Under the pieces are notes generated by a model. It saw only the letters and a program-made list of their open reading frames with translations. It did not search any database and had not been told where the DNA came from. From positions 25,962 through 89,961 of the forward strand of contig NZ_JAHMIN010000009.1 of NCBI RefSeq assembly GCF_018986435.1: a stretch of 64,000 nucleotides of DNA, given 5' to 3'. The translations under genes and the position numbers were made by a program. Of this stretch, positions 29,408-39,611 are shown in pieces. Source of the DNA: Hahella sp. HN01 (GTDB lineage: Bacteria; Pseudomonadota; Gammaproteobacteria; Pseudomonadales; Oleiphilaceae). How positions within the stretch are numbered: the stretch's first letter is position 1; the number at the start of each line of letters is the position of its first letter.

Positions 29408-31873
29408 ATGCTCCCCATCGATCACATTATCCCTGAGCTTCTAACCACTCTGGAAGCTCACTCCACGGTACTGTTGCAGGCCCCGCCAGGGGCCGGTAAG
29501 ACCACTCGGGTTCCTTTGGCCCTATTGGATTCGCCCTGGCGCGACGACCGCAAAATTCTGATGCTGGAGCCGCGCCGGTTAGCGGCGCGCTCCGCCGCTC
29601 GCTTTATGGCGAAGCAACTGGGAGAGCCGGTTGGACGCCGAGTCGGTTATCGTACTCGACAGGACACCAAAGTTTCCGCCGATACGCGTATCGAAGTGGT
29701 GACCGAAGGCATTTTGACCCGCCTGATTCAATCTGATCCCGCCCTGGAAGACTATGCAGCGGTGCTGTTCGACGAATTTCACGAACGTTCTCTGCAGGCG
29801 GACCTGGGCTTGGCTTTGGTGCGTGAGAGCCAACAGGCTCTGCGGGAAGATTTGCGGGTGCTGGTTATGTCCGCGACCCTGGATACCGCGCCACTGGCCA
29901 AGCTGCTGGGAAATGCGCCAGTGCTGACCAGCGAAGGGCGCGCCTATCCCGTGGAGGTGCGCTATCGCCCCTTGCAGCGGGAGCAGCGACCGGTAGAGAA
30001 AACGGTTGCGGTGGTGCGAGAGGCGCTGGCGGAAGAAAGCGGCTCGTTGCTGGTGTTTTTGCCCGGTGTAGGCGAGATTCGACGGGTCCATGACGCCTTG
30101 GCGGAGCACTTGCCAAACGGGGTGCGTTTAGCGCCTTTGTACGGCAACCTCAAAGCGGAAGAGCAGGATCAGGCGATTCTGCCTTGCGTGGAGGGCGAAC
30201 GAAAAGTGGTTCTCGCCACGGCTATTGCGGAAACCAGTTTGACCATTGAGGGCGTGCGCGTGGTGATTGACGCGGGCCTGCAGCGTCGCGCGATCTTTGA
30301 CGCCAATAGCGGCATGACCCGCCTCACGACGGGCAGAGTGTCAAAAGCGTCGGCGAAGCAGCGCAAAGGCCGCGCCGGCAGGTTGGAGCCCGGCGTATGC
30401 TATCGCCTTTGGTCGGAGACGGAGCAGCAGGGATTGAGCCCTTTTACCCCGGCGGAAATACTGGAAGCGGATTTGGCTCCCTTGGTGCTGGAGCTGGCTC
30501 AATGGGGCGCGCGTCAGCCGCAGGACTTAGTTTGGCTGGACCCACCGCCGATGGCGCATTGGCGACAGGCGGTCGATACGTTGCGCTGGTTGGATGCGCT
30601 GGATGAGGCTGGCGCAATTACCTCTCACGGGGAAAGTCTGCGTGAGTTCGGCGTCCACCCCCGTTTGGCGCATATGGTGGTGATGGGGAGAGCGATCGGC
30701 GCGCCGGTGCTTGCGGCGGAAGTCGCTGCGCTCCTGGGCGAGCGGGATCTGCTGGGACGGGATGCCGGCGCAGATCTGCAGCAGCGTGTGCGAGCCCTGC
30801 GCGGTGAATACAAAGGCACCGGGCTGGATCGCCGACGCCTGGAAAGCGTACGTCAGGATGCGCGCAAGCTTATAGACGGCAAAACCTCTGACGAGCTTGG
30901 GATGGATGCGGTCGGCCGGCTACTCGCGTTGGCCTACCCAGACCGCATCGCCCGACGGCGCACTGGCTCAAGTCCCCGTTACCAGCTCAGTAATGGACGC
31001 GGCGCGGCGCTGGCGGAAGAAGACTCGCTGGGGCGAGAGACTTGGCTGGTGGCGGCCGACCTTGATGGTCAGGCGCGGGAGTCCCGAATATACCTGGCGG
31101 CGGCCTTGAGTCCTGGCGATTTTGAGCTGGATTTGAGCGCCCATATCGTCACTGAAGACCAAGCGGATTGGGATGAGCAGCGAGGCACGGTGGTGGCGCG
31201 TCGAGTCAGACGGCTGGGCGCATTGATTCTGGAAGAGCGGCCCGTTGCGGTGAGTCCGGAGCTGGTCCGGGAGGCGCTGTTGACCGCTGTACGGCGCAAA
31301 GGCCTGGACAGCCTGCCATGGAGCGATGCCGCGCGGCAATGGCGCGCCCGCGTGACTTTAATGCGCAGGCAACAACCTGACGCATGGCCGGAGTTGAGTG
31401 ATGACGCCTTATTGGCGGACCTGGAAAACTGGCTCGGTCCTTTCCTCAATGGCGTCTCCAACTGGGCGGGACTGCAAAAACTGGACTTGCTGTCGGCGCT
31501 GAAAACATTGATTGACTACACCGCACAGCAGGCTCTCGACGCTCAGGCGCCGGTGGCATTGACGATTCCAACCGGGCAAAAAGTGACGCTGGATTATCTG
31601 GCGGAGAGCGGCCCAGTGCTGGCGGCTAAACTACAGGCGCTGTTCGGTTGGACGGAAACGCCGCGAGTGGCCGGGGGGCGAGTACCTGTAGTGATTCACT
31701 TGTTATCCCCTTCGCAAAGACCGCTGGCGGTGACCAGTGATCTAGCCAGTTTCTGGCGCAATAGCTATCCGGAGGTGCGCAAAGACATGCGCGGCCGTTA
31801 CCCCAAACATCCCTGGCCGGAAGACCCTCTGACGGCGGAAGCCAAGCAGGGAACCAAGAAGCAACAGTTCTGA
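29408..31873 (+). CDS. hrpB: HrpB, DExH-box ATP-dependent helicase
   Basis: I chose the ATG at 29408 (MLPIDHIIPELL); the frame remains open upstream in folA, but that is shadow sequence. The 821-residue protein has Walker A APPGAGKTT (25-33), the DEFH box (122-125), SATLDTAPL, and motif VI region GRAGRLEPGVCYRLW, followed by the HrpB-specific C-terminal domain ending YPKHPWPEDP. It belongs to the DEAH/RHA family; the cellular RNA substrate is unknown in most bacteria. Confidence 0.94.
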   Translation: MLPIDHIIPELLTTLEAHSTVLLQAPPGAGKTTRVPLALLDSPWRDDRKILMLEPRRLAARSAARFMAKQLGEPVGRRVGYRTRQDTKVSADTRIEVVTEGILTRLIQSDPALEDYAAVLFDEFHERSLQADLGLALVRESQQALREDLRVLVMSATLDTAPLAKLLGNAPVLTSEGRAYPVEVRYRPLQREQRPVEKTVAVVREALAEESGSLLVFLPGVGEIRRVHDALAEHLPNGVRLAPLYGNLKAEEQDQAILPCVEGERKVVLATAIAETSLTIEGVRVVIDAGLQRRAIFDANSGMTRLTTGRVSKASAKQRKGRAGRLEPGVCYRLWSETEQQGLSPFTPAEILEADLAPLVLELAQWGARQPQDLVWLDPPPMAHWRQAVDTLRWLDALDEAGAITSHGESLREFGVHPRLAHMVVMGRAIGAPVLAAEVAALLGERDLLGRDAGADLQQRVRALRGEYKGTGLDRRRLESVRQDARKLIDGKTSDELGMDAVGRLLALAYPDRIARRRTGSSPRYQLSNGRGAALAEEDSLGRETWLVAADLDGQARESRIYLAAALSPGDFELDLSAHIVTEDQADWDEQRGTVVARRVRRLGALILEERPVAVSPELVREALLTAVRRKGLDSLPWSDAARQWRARVTLMRRQQPDAWPELSDDALLADLENWLGPFLNGVSNWAGLQKLDLLSALKTLIDYTAQQALDAQAPVALTIPTGQKVTLDYLAESGPVLAAKLQALFGWTETPRVAGGRVPVVIHLLSPSQRPLAVTSDLASFWRNSYPEVRKDMRGRYPKHPWPEDPLTAEAKQGTKKQQF

Positions 31874-31943
31874 CAGGGTGAACAACGAAGGAAGCGTTGG
31901 TGAGGGGGAGGCAGAGTTGCTTTAGACGCGGGTCAATGTGAAG

Positions 31944-31970
31944 CCCGTGCGGAGACTGGCTCCGCACGGG
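31944..31970. terminator. Hairpin between convergent hrpB and ilvD
   Basis: A perfect 11-base stem CCCGTGCGGAG/CTCCGCACGGG (31944-31954 and 31960-31970) with loop ACTGG lies in the 128-base gap between the two genes. Neither side has a clear T-run, so it is either a weak intrinsic terminator or a 3'-end stabilising structure. Confidence 0.5.
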
Positions 31971-32001
31971 TGGGGCGATATCAGATCTGAACTTCTACAG
32001 A

Positions 32002-33846
32002 TTACTTCAGTAGCTCTTTATCACGCACGGCGCCTTTATCGGCGGATGTCGCCAACAGCGCGTAGGCTTTCAATGCCGTTGTTACTTTACGCGGACGCGG
32101 TTGCGCAGGCTTCCAGGCGTCGGCGCCTTTGGCTTCCATCGCCTGACGGCGCTCATTGAGCTGCTCTGGCGTCAGACTGACGTTGATGCCGCGGTTGGGA
32201 ATATCAATGATGATTTCATCGCCTTCCTCAATCAGTCCAATAGCGCCGCCCGCCGCAGCTTCAGGAGAGCAGTGGCCGATGGACAGACCGGAGGTGCCGC
32301 CGGAGAAACGTCCATCGGTGAGCAGGGCGCAGGCTTTGCCAAGTCCTTTCGACTTCAGGTAGCTGGTCGGATACAGCATTTCCTGCATGCCCGGACCGCC
32401 TTTAGGGCCTTCGTAGCGAATGATCACCACGTCGCCTTCTTTTACCTGATCGTTCAGAATGCCTTTTACGGCGTCATCCTGGCTCTCGAAGATTCTGGCT
32501 TTGCCTTTGAACAGCAGAATGCTCTCATCGACGCCCGCGGTTTTTACTATACAGCCGTCTTCGGCGATGTTGCCGTACAGCACCGCCAGACCGCCTTGTT
32601 GACTGAACGCATGCTCTGCGCTGCGGATACAGCCGTTTTCGCGATCCAGATCCAGCGATGACCAGCGAGTGGACTGGCTAAAGGCCTGCTGGGTCGGGAT
32701 GCCCGCCGGACCGGCTTTAAAGAACTTATGCAGTTCCGGATCGTTGTTGCGCATGACATCCCATTTGTCCAGGGCGTCTTTCATCGTGTCGCTGTGCACT
32801 GTGGGAAGGTCGGTATGCAGCAGTCCCGCGCGATCCAGCTCACCCAGAATCGCCATGATGCCGCCGGCGCGATGCACGTCTTCGATATGATACTTAGGCG
32901 TGTTGGGGGCGACCTTACAGAACTGGCCGACTTTCCGTGACAGTTGGTCGATGTGGGTCATGCTGAAATCCACTTCGGCTTCCTGAGCCGCCGCCAGCAG
33001 ATGCAGAATGGTGTTCGTGGAGCCGCCCATGGCGATGTCCAGGGTCATGGCGTTTTCAAAAGCCTTGAAGCTGGCGATGGAGCGCGGCAATACGGAAGTG
33101 TCTTCGTCTTGATAGTAACGCTTGGTCAAGTCGACGATGCGGCGCGCTGCGGTCAGGAACAGCTGCTCACGATCAGAGTGAGTCGCCAGCGTAGTGCCGT
33201 TCCCAGGCAGGGACAGGCCGATGGCTTCAGTCAGACAGTTCATGGAGTTCGCCGTGAACATCCCGGAACAGGAGCCGCAAGTCGGGCAGGCGGAGCGTTC
33301 GTATTCTTCCGTTAATTCGTCGGAGGCGCTGGAGTCCGCCGCGATGACCATGGCGTCCACCAGATCCAGCTTGTGCTCGGAAAGCTTGGTTTTACCCGCT
33401 TCCATCGGTCCGCCGGAAACGAAAATAGTGGGGATGTTCAGGCGCAACGCCGCCATCAGCATTCCCGGAGTGATCTTGTCGCAGTTGGAGATGCACACCA
33501 GCGCGTCAGCGCAATGGGCGTTGGCCATGTATTCCACAGAGTCGGCGATGATTTCCCGGGAGGGCAGGCTGTACAGCATGCCGTCATGCCCCATGGCGAT
33601 GCCGTCGTCCACCGCAATGGTGTTGAATTCTTTTGCGACGCCGCCGGCGGCTTCAATTTCCCGGCACACCAGCTGGCCCAGGTCTTTCAAATGAACATGC
33701 CCGGGGACGAACTGGGTAAAAGAGTTCACAACGGCGATAATGGGTTTGGAAAAGTCTTCGGTCTTCATACCGGTGGCGCGCCAAAGAGCGCGAGCCCCAG
33801 CCATATTACGGCCTTTGGTAGTGGTACTGGAGCGGTATTCGGGCAT
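32002..33846 (-). CDS. ilvD: Dihydroxy-acid dehydratase IlvD
   Basis: IlvD dehydrates dihydroxy acids in valine, isoleucine and leucine synthesis and carries an iron-sulfur cluster. The 614-residue protein has the cluster cysteines in [10 protein letters not shown] and [20 protein letters not shown], and the C-terminal [16 protein letters not shown] motif. It stands alone, divergent from the HDOD gene. Upstream, TATCCT preceded by TG (33899-33904 on this strand) is a possible extended -10. Confidence 0.97.
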   Translation of the reverse strand: MPEYRSSTTTKGRNMAGARALWRATGMKTEDFSKPIIAVVNSFTQFVPGHVHLKDLGQLVCREIEAAGGVAKEFNTIAVDDGIAMGHDGMLYSLPSREIIADSVEYMANAHCADALVCISNCDKITPGMLMAALRLNIPTIFVSGGPMEAGKTKLSEHKLDLVDAMVIAADSSASDELTEEYERSACPTCGSCSGMFTANSMNCLTEAIGLSLPGNGTTLATHSDREQLFLTAARRIVDLTKRYYQDEDTSVLPRSIASFKAFENAMTLDIAMGGSTNTILHLLAAAQEAEVDFSMTHIDQLSRKVGQFCKVAPNTPKYHIEDVHRAGGIMAILGELDRAGLLHTDLPTVHSDTMKDALDKWDVMRNNDPELHKFFKAGPAGIPTQQAFSQSTRWSSLDLDRENGCIRSAEHAFSQQGGLAVLYGNIAEDGCIVKTAGVDESILLFKGKARIFESQDDAVKGILNDQVKEGDVVIIRYEGPKGGPGMQEMLYPTSYLKSKGLGKACALLTDGRFSGGTSGLSIGHCSPEAAAGGAIGLIEEGDEIIIDIPNRGINVSLTPEQLNERRQAMEAKGADAWKPAQPRPRKVTTALKAYALLATSADKGAVRDKELLK

Positions 33847-33955
33847 GGTTATACTCCGTGGTTATTAAAACAGCTAACGAAAAGCACTCATCGGCTACAG
33901 GATAGCAAACTTGCCTGACCCCATAAATTCTTTTGCCGATACAGGTCGCCCCAAC

Positions 33956-33983
33956 TTGGATATAGGTCTAGACTTGCTACTGT
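33956..33983 (+). promoter_or_regulatory. Candidate promoter for the HDOD gene
   Basis: TTGGAT, 16-base spacer, TACTGT with TG at the extended -10 position (TGCTACTGT). Predicted start about 25-30 bases before the ATG at 34014. Moderate matches only. Confidence 0.35.
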
Positions 33984-34013
33984 AGAGTGTGAGCCAACCG
34001 GAATGCGCCTCCC

Positions 34014-35279
34014 ATGTCATCAGAATCCCTTGATCAGGCAAGCTCTGACTTGTCGCGACTGAAGCACTTTTCTCTACTGGCCAAGCTGTCTGACCCGCAG
34101 TTGGTGGTTTTGTCCTCCCGAGCGGATTATCGGCGCTACTCCAAAGGCGCCAAGATTCTCGACTTGGGAAGTCAGGACAGCTATGACTATTTTCTGCTGG
34201 AAGGCGAAGTAGCGCTGACGGCGGAGGATGGACGGACGGCGTTGATCGCCGCTGCGTCTCAGGCGGCGCGCCAACCCGTCGCGCATTTGCAGCCTCGCCG
34301 CTATGAAGTCAAAGCGAAGTCGCCCTGTGTGATGCTGGTGGTGGACCAGCCGACCCTGACCCGCATGCTGAAGGACGCGCCTTTGGACTATCAGATTGGC
34401 GAAGGCGTGTCGCAGGTGGACCGCACGGAGCATCCGGCCTATTCGTTGATCACCTCGTTTTACCAGGATTTAAATGCGCATCGGCTGACCTTGCCCAGTT
34501 TGCCTGATATGGCGATGCGTATTCGTCATGTCACAGAGCAGCCCAACTTTCACCTCAACGATATCTCCAAAGTGATCGTGCGCGATCCTGTACTGACGGC
34601 GAAATTGATTCGCTCCGCCAACAGCCCCTTATATAGAGGCTTCAAGGAAATCGAGTGCTGTGAGGACGCGGTGGTGCGCCTGGGGTTGGACACCACGCGG
34701 CAACTGATCACGATCTTCACGTTGCGGGAAATCTTCCGCAGCAAGAACGCCATGCTGCAAAAACGCATGACCAAGCTCTGGCGACACTCCTCCGATGTGG
34801 GGGCGATCTCATTTGTGCTGGCGCGCATGACGCCGGGCATCAAGCCGGAGCAGGCGTTGCTGGCGGGCATTCTCCATGACATTGGCGTGGTGCCGGTGAT
34901 TATGTATGCGGAAGAACATCCAGCGCTGCGGACTCACGAGGACATGCTGGAGAGCCTGATTATGGAGCTTCGGCAGGAAATCGGTTGCGCTTTGCTGGAG
35001 AGCTGGGAGTTTCCTGACGCCTTCGTAGCGGCGGCGCGTCATGCCGAAGACTACATGTACGATTCTGGCCAGGAAACGCCCACCTATGCGGATTTGGTGA
35101 TCGTGGCGCAGATCCATTCATACATTGGCAAACCGGAGCATGGCGTTATACCGCCCTTGGATCAGGTTCCCGCCTTCCACAAATTAGCTTTGGGTGAATT
35201 ATCGCCGCAGCGTAGCCTGCAGGTGCTGCAAATGGCGGAAGAAGAAATCAACAGCGTGCGGCGTTTGTTGACGGACTAA
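34014..35279 (+). CDS. HDOD-domain signalling protein with N-terminal cyclic-nucleotide-binding-like domain
   Basis: The 421-residue protein combines an N-terminal Crp-like beta-roll (about 20-125, with KGAKILDLGSQDSYDYFLLEGEVAL) and a central HDOD domain (about 155-350, LPSLPDMAMRI and DPVLTAKLIRSANSPLYRG). HDOD domains are catalytically degenerate HD relatives used as signalling scaffolds, though an HD pair is kept at H288-D289. This pairing suggests a sensor that ties a small-molecule or partner signal to regulation; the ligand cannot be inferred. Its stop overlaps the convergent channel gene by four bases. Confidence 0.8.
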   Translation: MSSESLDQASSDLSRLKHFSLLAKLSDPQLVVLSSRADYRRYSKGAKILDLGSQDSYDYFLLEGEVALTAEDGRTALIAAASQAARQPVAHLQPRRYEVKAKSPCVMLVVDQPTLTRMLKDAPLDYQIGEGVSQVDRTEHPAYSLITSFYQDLNAHRLTLPSLPDMAMRIRHVTEQPNFHLNDISKVIVRDPVLTAKLIRSANSPLYRGFKEIECCEDAVVRLGLDTTRQLITIFTLREIFRSKNAMLQKRMTKLWRHSSDVGAISFVLARMTPGIKPEQALLAGILHDIGVVPVIMYAEEHPALRTHEDMLESLIMELRQEIGCALLESWEFPDAFVAAARHAEDYMYDSGQETPTYADLVIVAQIHSYIGKPEHGVIPPLDQVPAFHKLALGELSPQRSLQVLQMAEEEINSVRRLLTD

Positions 35280-36133
35280 ACGTCCGGCGTTTCTTGCGGG
35301 TCCGGGTCTTCCGCCGCATCGGAACGACCGTTGTTTCTGACGTTAACTTCCTCCGCTAACACGGTGATATGGCGCTCCATCCGCTCCATCTTCATTTCCA
35401 GATCGTTCAGCTTGTTCAGAATTTCCAGATCGCGGCGTACTTGATCTTTTTCGTCCTGAGAAACGAAGAAGGCGGAAAATCCCGCTGTCAGTAATGAAAA
35501 CAACGCCATGCCGAGAAGAATCAAAAAGGAGGCGAACAGTCTGCCGATAGTGCTGGTCGGCACGATATCGCCATAGCCGACCGTCGTCACCGTGACCCAG
35601 GCCCACCAGACCCCATCCCAGGGCGTTTCAATGGCCGGGTCCAGTCCTGCGATGATAAACCCCGCCATAACAATCACGATAAAACCGATAAACAGCGTGT
35701 TGCCTAGATTGTGCCGAGAGAGAAGGCGTCGCGCGGTGCCGGAAATCTGCAGCAACAGGCTGAACATAACCAGTAAACGCAGGGTGCGTAACGCGCCAGC
35801 CAGCGGCGAGAACCACCAAATCAGCGGGCAGCCGAACAGAATGATGATCAGGTTGACCCAATTATTGCGCAGGTAATAGGTTTTTTTGTCCACCAGGGCG
35901 GTGAGCAGGAGCGTCTCCACGATAAAGAACAGCCAGATCAGCCAATCGGTGATCAGCAGGGCGTCGCCGGACAACTCATCGTTGGCCTGTAAATACCACT
36001 CGATAATGATCCAGATCGCCAGCAGCATCATTGGCCACTCCAAAATCTGCCCCCAGAATCGGGCGCGTGAATTCTCGGTGGCGGATACGCCGGCCAGGCC
36101 GGTGACGATAGGGAGGCGATCGGATAAAGACAT
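35276..36133 (-). CDS. Voltage-gated-like potassium ion channel
   Basis: The 285-residue protein has six membrane segments (about 34-50, 62-82, 92-108, 114-130, 146-164, 196-222). The pore filter TTVGYGD (183-189) lies before the last, the potassium-selective signature. The fourth segment has only two arginines in a charged pattern (GALRTLRLLV), so voltage sensing is doubtful. A C-terminal coiled coil (about 229-262) probably drives tetramer assembly. An ion transport family protein; physiological role unknown. Confidence 0.85.
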   Translation of the reverse strand: MSLSDRLPIVTGLAGVSATENSRARFWGQILEWPMMLLAIWIIIEWYLQANDELSGDALLITDWLIWLFFIVETLLLTALVDKKTYYLRNNWVNLIIILFGCPLIWWFSPLAGALRTLRLLVMFSLLLQISGTARRLLSRHNLGNTLFIGFIVIVMAGFIIAGLDPAIETPWDGVWWAWVTVTTVGYGDIVPTSTIGRLFASFLILLGMALFSLLTAGFSAFFVSQDEKDQVRRDLEILNKLNDLEMKMERMERHITVLAEEVNVRNNGRSDAAEDPDPQETPDV

Positions 36134-36351
36134 GTTGGGCTTGGTTTAACTCTGCTTGATGCGTTGTTTTCATGATTATGAAACAAATATAGCCAGCGTG
36201 GCGATGCAAGTCAGGGCCTTTTGTTTCAGTAACTTGCCATTTCACATAGGCGGTCTAATATCTGAGATTAGGCCGCTTTGACGCGTAAGGAGCGACGCAA
36301 GGCGAACAGACAGGCGCTGTTCCCCGGCTTAACGGGGTGGATGCTGCGATA

Positions 36352-36933
36352 ATGACGAAAGAGTTCCCTATATTTCCGCTGAATTCCGTGTTGTGCCCAA
36401 AGGGGCGATTGCCGCTGCAGATTTTCGAACAACGTTATCTGTCCATGATCAGCCGTTGTCTGAAGTCCCACGAAGGTTTTGTCATTGTGCTGATCAAAGA
36501 CGGCAAGGAGGCGAGCGGAGACTGTACTTTCTTTGACGTTGGCTCCTACGCAAGGGTCGTCGACTTCCAGCAGCTGCCTAACGGCTTCTTGGGAATCACC
36601 GCGGAAGGCGAGTGCAAGGTGAGCATCTCCCACGCGCACCGGCAAAGCGACGGACTGTATGTGGCGAAAGTCGAAGCGTTAGGTCTGGAGACGCCGACGG
36701 AAATCCCTGAACAATACTCCGAGCTGGCGGACCTTTTGGGAGACCTCCTGCGCCATCCAGTGATACAGGCGCTGGGCATGAGCGTGGACTTTCAAGACGC
36801 CCGTGATGTGGGGTGGCGCCTGGTGGAGCTGTTGCCGCTGGAGATGGAGGATAAACAGTATCTGTTGACCCTTGACGATCCCATCTATCGGCTTGAGCAG
36901 ATTCGCTACCTTATTCATGCCCTGGCGGAGTAG
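36352..36933 (+). CDS. LON substrate-binding-domain protein
   Basis: The 193-residue protein is a stand-alone LON N-terminal domain: EFPIFPLNSVLCPKGRLPLQIFEQRY is the hallmark, with no ATPase or protease domain. Such proteins are common in proteobacteria and their role is unknown. The ATG at 36352 was chosen; a GTG at 36337 is an alternative. A small hairpin, CCCC/GGGG around GGCTTAA, lies just upstream. It converges on the DedA-PAP2 gene with 35 bases between. Confidence 0.85.
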   Translation: MTKEFPIFPLNSVLCPKGRLPLQIFEQRYLSMISRCLKSHEGFVIVLIKDGKEASGDCTFFDVGSYARVVDFQQLPNGFLGITAEGECKVSISHAHRQSDGLYVAKVEALGLETPTEIPEQYSELADLLGDLLRHPVIQALGMSVDFQDARDVGWRLVELLPLEMEDKQYLLTLDDPIYRLEQIRYLIHALAE

Positions 36934-36968
36934 CCCAGGGTATCTTTTGTCTCTGCTTTATTTATGCT

Positions 36969-38402
36969 TTATCTCTGCATTTGAATACTGACAGCTTCCG
37001 GCATGGTCCAGCCAAGATAGGCGCACGCCGCCAGGACAAATCCGAATAACAACCCATAACGCCAGCCGCCCCGCCACATGGGGGTTCTGTCGAAATGACT
37101 CTGCGCCACCCGGGCGAAACCACAGACCGTCAGCCCCAGTAAGGCGCCGCCGACGACATCCGAAAACCAATGCACGCCCAGGTATAGACGGCTGAACGCC
37201 ACCAGCAAGGCGGCCATCGCACCGGAAATATAGATCGGCCAGCGTCGTGGTGGACTGAACTCCCGCGCCAGCATTGATGTCGCTAATCCGTAGACCAGTA
37301 CTGCGCCGCTAGTATGGCCGCTTGGGTAGGCGAAAGACGCCGGCGCCAGCAGCGCCTCCGGCCGCGCGACCTGCAGCCAGTGTTTCAGCCCGGTGGTGGC
37401 GGCGTGAGTGACCAAACCCGCGCCGACGCAACACAGCGTCAGGCGCAGGTTTTTCTGCAGCAGTAATAAGAGGCAGAAGAATCCAAAGGCGATATATAGA
37501 AATGTAGGATCGCCCAGTAGCGTCATGCCTATGAAGAGATAATCCAGAATAGGAGTGTGCAGGCGCTGCATATTCTCTGCGACCCAGGCGTTCAAGTGCG
37601 ACACCGCGTCAGTGTTCATCACCAACAAAGTCCACAGTATGAAAAGCAACAACGCGCAGGAACCTAGTAAAAAGGAGCTGATGGGATATTCTTTGACGCC
37701 GTCGCGAAGGCTATAACTATTGGCCCATAAACGGCCGACTCCTGGGCGCTTGGCGCCGAAACGGAGCAGGGAGCGGTAAAGTTTGCCGCTGGGGCGCAGT
37801 TGATAATGAAACTGCGTGAACAAGCTGGCCAGGCTCACCAGGATGAGAACGACGACTGTTAATACCGGGTAAAAATGCGGAGGCAGTGGCGCGCGCGTAT
37901 CGATAGCGGCCCCGACCAGAAAACCGGGTACGACATAAAAGGGCGCCCAGGCCAGAGCGGACAGCAGATTAAAGGTGAAAAAGCGGCGCGCGCTCATATT
38001 GAGCATCCCCGCCACCAGGGGAATGACGGGGCGGACCGGGCCTATAAAGCGCCCGATAATGACGCTTTTGCCGCCATGGCGCTGAAAGAAGCTTTCCCCC
38101 TGCGTTAGTAGGTCAGGGTATTTCGACAAAGGCCACAGCCCGCGAACGCGGACATCCAGGTATTTGCCCAAATAGAAACTCAAGCCATCGCCAAGGACTG
38201 CGCCGAGGAAGGCCGCCATGATTGTCCATTGCAACGCGAGCGCGCCGCCGCCGCAAATCGCCGCCAGTCCAAACAGCAATACGACGCCAGGAATAATAAT
38301 GCCGGCGATAGCCAGGGACTCCAGAAACGCCACCAGGAATACGGCGATGGCTAACCAGTCAGGATGTTGTTGCACCCAAATAAGAAGAGAGTTCGGAGAC
38401 AC
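36969..38402 (-). CDS. DedA-PAP2 fusion membrane protein
   Basis: The 477-residue protein joins an N-terminal DedA/SNARE-associated domain (about 1-200, with GRFIGPVRPVIPLVAG at 117-132) to a C-terminal PAP2 phosphatase domain. The PAP2 residues are complete: K340-x6-R347-P348, PSGH (360-363), and SRLYLGVHWFSD (S404, R405, H411, D415). DedA proteins translocate undecaprenyl phosphate or phospholipids; PAP2 enzymes remove phosphate from lipid diphosphates. A combined role in undecaprenyl phosphate recycling is an attractive inference. Confidence 0.87.
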   Translation of the reverse strand: MSPNSLLIWVQQHPDWLAIAVFLVAFLESLAIAGIIIPGVVLLFGLAAICGGGALALQWTIMAAFLGAVLGDGLSFYLGKYLDVRVRGLWPLSKYPDLLTQGESFFQRHGGKSVIIGRFIGPVRPVIPLVAGMLNMSARRFFTFNLLSALAWAPFYVVPGFLVGAAIDTRAPLPPHFYPVLTVVVLILVSLASLFTQFHYQLRPSGKLYRSLLRFGAKRPGVGRLWANSYSLRDGVKEYPISSFLLGSCALLLFILWTLLVMNTDAVSHLNAWVAENMQRLHTPILDYLFIGMTLLGDPTFLYIAFGFFCLLLLLQKNLRLTLCCVGAGLVTHAATTGLKHWLQVARPEALLAPASFAYPSGHTSGAVLVYGLATSMLAREFSPPRRWPIYISGAMAALLVAFSRLYLGVHWFSDVVGGALLGLTVCGFARVAQSHFDRTPMWRGGWRYGLLFGFVLAACAYLGWTMPEAVSIQMQR

Positions 38403-38624
38403 AGTGTTTCCTTTGCGACTGAATCTATTGGCGCATCATCCTGTGTAAGACTTTTCAGGAAAGCGCTTTTCGGCGGGCTATTTTAAGCCGCAGACGGCCG
38501 TTTTTCTAACTTTCCGCCCTGAAAGACTGGTAATGTTCGGCTTCAACGCAAGCGTATGCAGCAGGCGAGAATAAAAGGCGGCGGTTTAATTACCAAGCGG
38601 CGGCAGGAGCCTGAGCGGCCCCTG

Positions 38625-39611
38625 TTATTTGGACTTGCTCAGCACCACGCGGTTATGGCCGGATTGCTGGGCCTGTTTCAAAGCGGTCAGCGCACGGTCC
38701 GTAAGCGCCTGATCATCCGTTTCTCCGGATTTACGCGTCAGGCAGCCTACGCTGACAGTGAGACTGTCGATGATTGGCCAGGTGCGCTCCTCCACACTGC
38801 GGCGTAAACGCTCCGCAATCACCAGCAGCCCTTCTTCCGGCGTCATCGGCAGCATGATGAAAAAGCGGCCGTTATCGACGTAATAGATGCTGTCGCCTGC
38901 CCGGGTCATTTGCAGAAGCTGGGCGCCGAACTGAGAAAGTAGCTCGTTAATGAAATTCTGTCCCTGCACTTCCCGTTGCTGATCAAAAAAGTCGACTTCC
39001 AATACCACCAGAGACAAAGGGTGGGAGGTGGCTTCCGAGCGGGAAATTTCCTGTTTGAGCGAAAACTCCAAGTGCTTTTGGTTATAGGCGCCGGTGAGCG
39101 GGTCCTTGATGGAGGCATGCACCAGAAAGCGGGATTTATGGTGATACAAATAGGCGTAAACGCCGGCCAAGCCGACTAACAGCGCATAACTGGTGGCGAA
39201 ACGCAGCGTGCTGTAGAACGAGTCGCTGTAGGACAGGGCGACGCTGCTGATAAGCAGGGTGACAATGTTGAACGTGAAGGCGGGACGCAAGGGGAGAAGC
39301 AGAAAGCTGAACAGCCCGATGCCATAAAGCCAATGCACGATCGCTTTTTGGCCGCCGCTTAACTGCAGCGCGACCACTACGAGCATGACCGTCAACACTG
39401 CGAGATGGCCGCCGTAGGCGTTCAGGTCGCTGCGTCGCGCCCAGGCGTAAATAGCGCCGAACAGCATTGCCGGCGCCAGCAGAATACTCATGTAAAACAG
39501 GTCGTATAAGCCGTAGCGCACATTTTGCACGGACATGAACAGCAGCAGGAATAACGTCGCCAGATATAAGGCGATACGCGTACGGGTGCGTAGATAGGAC
39601 TCAGCCAGCAA
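38625..39611 (-). CDS. Membrane protein with degenerate GGDEF domain (second of pair)
   Basis: The 328-residue protein has about six membrane helices (1-155) and a C-terminal GGDEF-type domain beginning DPLTGAYNQKHLEF. In place of GGDEF the sequence reads DNGRF (246-250), so cyclase activity is unlikely. The start is TTG at 39611, supported by a full AAGGAGG eight bases upstream and a short overlap with the preceding gene. A structural or c-di-GMP/GTP-sensing role, or heterodimer formation with its neighbour, is inference. Confidence 0.8.
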   Translation of the reverse strand: MLAESYLRTRTRIALYLATLFLLLFMSVQNVRYGLYDLFYMSILLAPAMLFGAIYAWARRSDLNAYGGHLAVLTVMLVVVALQLSGGQKAIVHWLYGIGLFSFLLLPLRPAFTFNIVTLLISSVALSYSDSFYSTLRFATSYALLVGLAGVYAYLYHHKSRFLVHASIKDPLTGAYNQKHLEFSLKQEISRSEATSHPLSLVVLEVDFFDQQREVQGQNFINELLSQFGAQLLQMTRAGDSIYYVDNGRFFIMLPMTPEEGLLVIAERLRRSVEERTWPIIDSLTVSVGCLTRKSGETDDQALTDRALTALKQAQQSGHNRVVLSKSK

